Translations under genes and position numbers: made by a program
Notes under the pieces: generated by a model
Databases searched by the model: none
What the model was told of the DNA's origin: nothing
Seen by the model: the letters and a program-made list of their open reading frames with translations, nothing else
Assembly: GCA_026708085.1 (NCBI GenBank)
Contig: JAPOVP010000080.1
Span: 49,002 to 113,001 of the forward strand
Source: Caldilineaceae bacterium
GTDB lineage: Bacteria; Chloroflexota; Anaerolineae; Caldilineales; Caldilineaceae
Length of the DNA: 64,000 nt
Reading direction: 5' to 3'
Shown: piece after piece, positions 61,218 through 64,000 of the stretch
Layout: each line of letters starts with the position of its first letter
Numbering within the stretch: position 1 is the first letter of the stretch

Positions 61218-62242
61218 ATAAGACGATTGCCCAGACGGTTGAGCAAATCAAGAGCACTGTACTTTTACGCAACCCGGACGAAGCCGCCACCAAACAGGGC
61301 GTGGTCCTGAAGCTGCTCTACCTTGCCGGATGGAACACCTTCGACATTTCCGAGGTAGTCCCGGAGTACACAGTTGAATACCGCCGCGTCGACTTTGCGC
61401 TCCAACCAGGCACACCCAATGCAGCATTCATAGAGGTCAAGCGGCCCGGCGAAAACCTGGAGAGCCATCAGCAGCAACTGCTGGAATACTGTTTTCAGGA
61501 GGGCGTCAAGCTGGCTGCGCTGACTAACGGGCAGACCTGGTGGCTCTACCTGCCCCTGCGGCAGGGCAGTTGGGAGCAGAGACGGTTCTTAACTATCGAC
61601 CTCGAATCCCAAAAACCTGCCGTCGTTGAACAACGGTTTATGGCGTACCTCTCCCGGGAAAGGGTGCTCAGCGGCCACGCGGTCACCGAGGCCGAGAATC
61701 TCCTGCAATCGCGGCAGCGAGTAGAGATCACCAACAAGACGATCATCGAAGCCTGGAATCACATCGTCGAAACCCCCGATGATCTTCTGGTTGACTTACT
61801 CACGGAGACGACTGAGCGCATTTGCGGGTTCAAGACCGACCCGGAGTTGGTTAAGCAGTTCTTGTCACGGCGCGTCCATGCCTTAAACAGGGCCCTTGAT
61901 GGGAATTCCGCGCCGTTGTCAGATCGAAAACCGAACGCCCCCTCAGCGAATCAAACGCACCGGAGAGGCCAGGGATCCCCCCTTCCGATCACTCTGGATC
62001 CGCCAAACTCCGCAGACTTTTTGGACGCTTTGCTACGCACTAAGGAAGCGTGGATTGAAGAGTCCCACAGCGACGGCCACAAGGAAGTTCACCCTTGGCA
62101 CGCTTCTCGCATGCAGCCGTCATCAAGTGTGAAGGGCAACCTCAGAAGCAGGCCGCGTTATCGACGCGGAGCGTGGCAGCAATTAGGGATCCTCAGCATA
62201 CATGTAACCATAGAACGTCCGCCACAGGACATCACCCCATAA
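61214..62242 (+). CDS. Type I restriction R-subunit N-terminal-domain protein (HsdR_N_2-like)
   Basis: 342 residues. The first 140 carry an HsdR_N-type PD-(D/E)xK nuclease: VVLKLLYLAGWNTFDISEVV, RVDFALQPGTPNAAFIEVKR (D, E-x-K) and HQQQLLEYCFQEGVKLAALT, followed by NGQTWWLYLPLR. Residues 230-342 form a second unit (WIEESHSDGHKEVHPWHASR, MQPSSSVKGNLRSRP, LGILSIHVTIERP) often seen in stand-alone restriction-like proteins. No helicase or HsdM/HsdS genes are present, so it is not a full type I system. It could be a solitary defence nuclease. Confidence 0.75.
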   Translation: MNKTIAQTVEQIKSTVLLRNPDEAATKQGVVLKLLYLAGWNTFDISEVVPEYTVEYRRVDFALQPGTPNAAFIEVKRPGENLESHQQQLLEYCFQEGVKLAALTNGQTWWLYLPLRQGSWEQRRFLTIDLESQKPAVVEQRFMAYLSRERVLSGHAVTEAENLLQSRQRVEITNKTIIEAWNHIVETPDDLLVDLLTETTERICGFKTDPELVKQFLSRRVHALNRALDGNSAPLSDRKPNAPSANQTHRRGQGSPLPITLDPPNSADFLDALLRTKEAWIEESHSDGHKEVHPWHASRMQPSSSVKGNLRSRPRYRRGAWQQLGILSIHVTIERPPQDITP

Positions 62243-62367
62243 TCACCCCCAACTGGCCAACCGTGCCATCAAGGAACTGTCACGGCGCCTGAACAGGGCC
62301 GGCGGCGAGGATGCTATGAGCAGCGCGACAGAAGTGAACCTGTCAGAAGTTTCCGCACCACCCGCCC

Positions 62368-62586
62368 CTATGTCTTCGACCACTTATCAATTCGTCGAAC
62401 CAGGGGGACAGTTTTCCATCTTTGGATCAAAGGATTCAGAATAGAAATAATGACTTCGCCAAACAGAAAGGGCAAGGCAAGCAGCCACCACCATTCAAAC
62501 TCAATATTGGTATGTCTTTCCAGAAGGATTGCGAGCACGATTCCAGCAAGTACGGCGTAGAAAATTCGTCTCTTCAGGATTTTCAT
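62368..62586 (-). CDS. Small two-span membrane protein
   Basis: 72 residues: basic N-terminus (MKILKRR), a first span (IFYAVLAGIVLAILLE), a polar turn with FEWWWLLALPFLFGEVIISI forming a second span, and a basic C-terminus. GAAGG lies five bases before the ATG. No family is recognised. Confidence 0.5.
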   Translation of the reverse strand: MKILKRRIFYAVLAGIVLAILLERHTNIEFEWWWLLALPFLFGEVIISILNPLIQRWKTVPLVRRIDKWSKT

Positions 62587-62717
62587 AACGCCTTCGCTCC
62601 CTTTCCAGCAGCTCGAGTCCTACCGCCCACCGGTCTGCAAAGCAGCGATTTCGCGTGAATGCACGTAGATTTTTGCCTAAGCAACCAAAATTGCGTGACA
62701 AAGAGCTGGCCAGGTCG

Positions 62718-62795
62718 CTACAGTGAACCAACGACTGAAATAATGAGACCCAAGAAAAACAACGTCGCCAACATAAATGCCGCCATCCTGTTCAT
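62718..62795 (-). CDS. 25-residue membrane peptide
   Basis: Minus-strand ATG at 62793-62795 behind GGGAGATG encodes MNRMAAFMLATLFFLGLIIS plus VVGSL. It is a single hydrophobic span. Too short for certainty, but the ribosome-binding site and composition are good. It lies between a small membrane protein gene and the efflux adaptor. Confidence 0.4.
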   Translation of the reverse strand: MNRMAAFMLATLFFLGLIISVVGSL

Positions 62796-62984
62796 AATCA
62801 TCTCCCGAGAGTGATGGTGAACAAAACGATGTGGCTATCCCATCCTCCGCCTTTATCACCACGCTACTTTCCCTTCATCCTTTCGGAGTCCGGCAGGGTG
62901 GTTGACCTGCGGGGTGCTTCGCTCCCCGTGTCCATTTTGGGTGGGGGATTGAAACAGTTCCAAGAGGCAGATGCGGGCGGCGGG

Positions 62985-64000
62985 TTACTGTTCCACGAAG
63001 GTAGCGGTCGAGCCCACGACTTCGTCGCCGTCCTGCAGGCCGGCGGAGCGGACAACGGTCCATTCTCCGTGAATGCCCTCCGGGGTGACGGCAAGGGGGA
63101 AGCGCTCCTGGCCGCGCACGACGGCGACAACGGTTTCGCCGTTCACCTCCTGAATGGCGGAGGAGGGGACGAGCCAGCGGTCTTCAACCGCTTCGGTGCG
63201 CAGGGCGGCTACAGCCGTCATGCCGGGCAGTACGGCGTCCAAGTCGTTATCGAGAAGTCGTATGGTGACCGAATAGCTGACGACGCCACTTTGGGTTTTG
63301 TTGAAGGGATCGATGCGGCTGATCTCTCCGGCGAAGGTTTCGTCGGGAAAGGCGTCGATGACGACGTCTACGGGACGGCCGCTTTCGATCCTGGGAATAT
63401 CGACTTCAGCCACTTGCACGGTCAGCTCGAGGCGATCGGGGTCGGCAAGCTTGGCGACAACAGCCCCCGACGAGACTTTGGTTCCCGGGGCGGCATCGAG
63501 GGTCAGAACGGCGCCGGTGATGGGGGCGACCATCCGGGCGGCGGCCAGGTCCTGGAGCGCTTTCTGCAGGTCCAGCTCCGCTTGCGCGACGTTCAGTTCC
63601 CCCAGCTCCACGTCTATTCCGTCGGCGGTTGTCAGCAGTCTCCTGAGCCTGATCTGGGAGGAGGCGAGGTCGATGCGGGCCTGTTCCACTGCGCGCTGCA
63701 GGTCTTCCTGGTCCAGCGACAGAAGAAGGTCGTCGACGTTGACGGTGTCACCGACTTCGACCAATACCTCTTTGACGAAGCCGTCGATGTGAGCGACTAC
63801 CTGGCGTTCTTCGATGAGGTTGATGTTGCCGGCAGCCTTCAGCTGGCCGACAGAGGCGTCCGCCGTCCGGATGCGGGTGGTCTCTGCGCCCAATTCCAGT
63901 CCGGACGGATTTCCGGCCTGGGCCGTGTCCGAGGTTAGAAAGAAGGTAACTACTAAGCCTATGTAACGAGAAAGAGCTAATGTGCGATTGCTCTTGGATG
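62985..64000 (-). CDS. HlyD/RND-type efflux periplasmic adaptor, 5' end cut by window edge
   Basis: The frame is open to the right edge and includes, upstream of the first possible internal start, a signal peptide (LALSRYIGLVVTFFLTSDTA followed by QA), so the true start lies beyond 64000. The mature part has the lipoyl-like half motifs (EERQVVAHIDGFVKEVLVEV, APITGAVLTLDAAPGTKVSS), a helical hairpin between them (QARIDLASSQIRLRRLL), and a beta-barrel region (DRLELTVQVAEVDIPRIESG). Such proteins link an inner-membrane ABC or RND transporter to the outside; MacA-like export is the likely context. The transporter gene is outside the window. Confidence 0.85.
   Translation of the reverse strand, partial: SKSNRTLALSRYIGLVVTFFLTSDTAQAGNPSGLELGAETTRIRTADASVGQLKAAGNINLIEERQVVAHIDGFVKEVLVEVGDTVNVDDLLLSLDQEDLQRAVEQARIDLASSQIRLRRLLTTADGIDVELGELNVAQAELDLQKALQDLAAARMVAPITGAVLTLDAAPGTKVSSGAVVAKLADPDRLELTVQVAEVDIPRIESGRPVDVVIDAFPDETFAGEISRIDPFNKTQSGVVSYSVTIRLLDNDLDAVLPGMTAVAALRTEAVEDRWLVPSSAIQEVNGETVVAVVRGQERFPLAVTPEGIHGEWTVVRSAGLQDGDEVVGSTATFVEQ

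Noticed and set aside
1..64000. tRNA, rRNA and riboswitch genes
   Set aside because: None was recognised by eye; short or divergent RNAs could have been missed without a covariance-model search.

Overview
The window looks like a high-GC chromosomal accessory region from a Chloroflexota-type bacterium (Anaerolineae/Caldilineae-like). This is an inference from several secreted proteins with long Thr/Pro 'TNTPTPT' linkers, SH3b and excalibur domains, GAF/PAS kinases fused to response regulators, and many dispersed intergenic repeats. No rRNA or tRNA gene was found.

Layout. 1-7.7 kb: defence genes, namely a Cap4-like nuclease-SAVED effector (CBASS type) behind a gene cut by the window edge, then on the other strand a single-chain type ISP-like restriction-modification enzyme coupled to a DUF6226 gene. 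7.7-15.6 kb: secreted SH3b proteins, a HEPN-like gene with a broken ribbon-helix-helix partner, a truncated aspartic protease, an MFS (UMF1) transporter and small unknowns. 15.7-31.2 kb: a complete type I-E CRISPR-Cas locus, cas3 - [mini-array + promoter] - cas8e - VRR-NUC::cas11e - cas7e - cas5e - cas6e - [solitary repeat] - cas1 - cas2 - array of 97 repeats and 96 spacers. 31.2-46.5 kb: a defence, toxin-antitoxin and mobile graveyard with orphan CRISPR repeats, TA-like pairs, a DUF262-HNH-AlbA_2 protein, a tyrosine recombinase with a decayed second copy, a di-heme oxidoreductase, an AbiE pair broken by a phage-like segment, and MntA with a HEPN pseudogene. 46.5-64 kb: signalling genes (hybrid kinase-regulator, NarL-type regulator, two related kinases), a CoiA-like gene, DUF554, decayed FN3 and SDR pieces, secreted proteins, a type I R-like nuclease gene and the start of an efflux adaptor cut by the right edge.

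Two features of the CRISPR locus stand out. First, the Cascade small subunit Cse2/Cas11e carries an N-terminal VRR-NUC nuclease domain with an apparently intact D-ExK-Q active site, in one continuous frame, while Cas3 also looks intact. Second, between cas3 and cas8e lies a degenerate repeat-spacer-repeat unit with exactly the array's 61-base period. Both repeats keep their hairpins, one through a compensatory base-pair change. Its 'spacer' matches the predicted transcription start of the cas8e promoter, with mismatches only at the positions flipped out in type I-E R-loops over the first 14 bases. This is the expected layout of a crRNA-like autorepressor (CreR-like). A third repeat-like hairpin sits in the presumed 5' leader of cas1-cas2. 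Together they suggest a Cascade that senses its own guide supply and may carry its own nuclease.

All domain calls come from reading motifs by eye; no database search was run.
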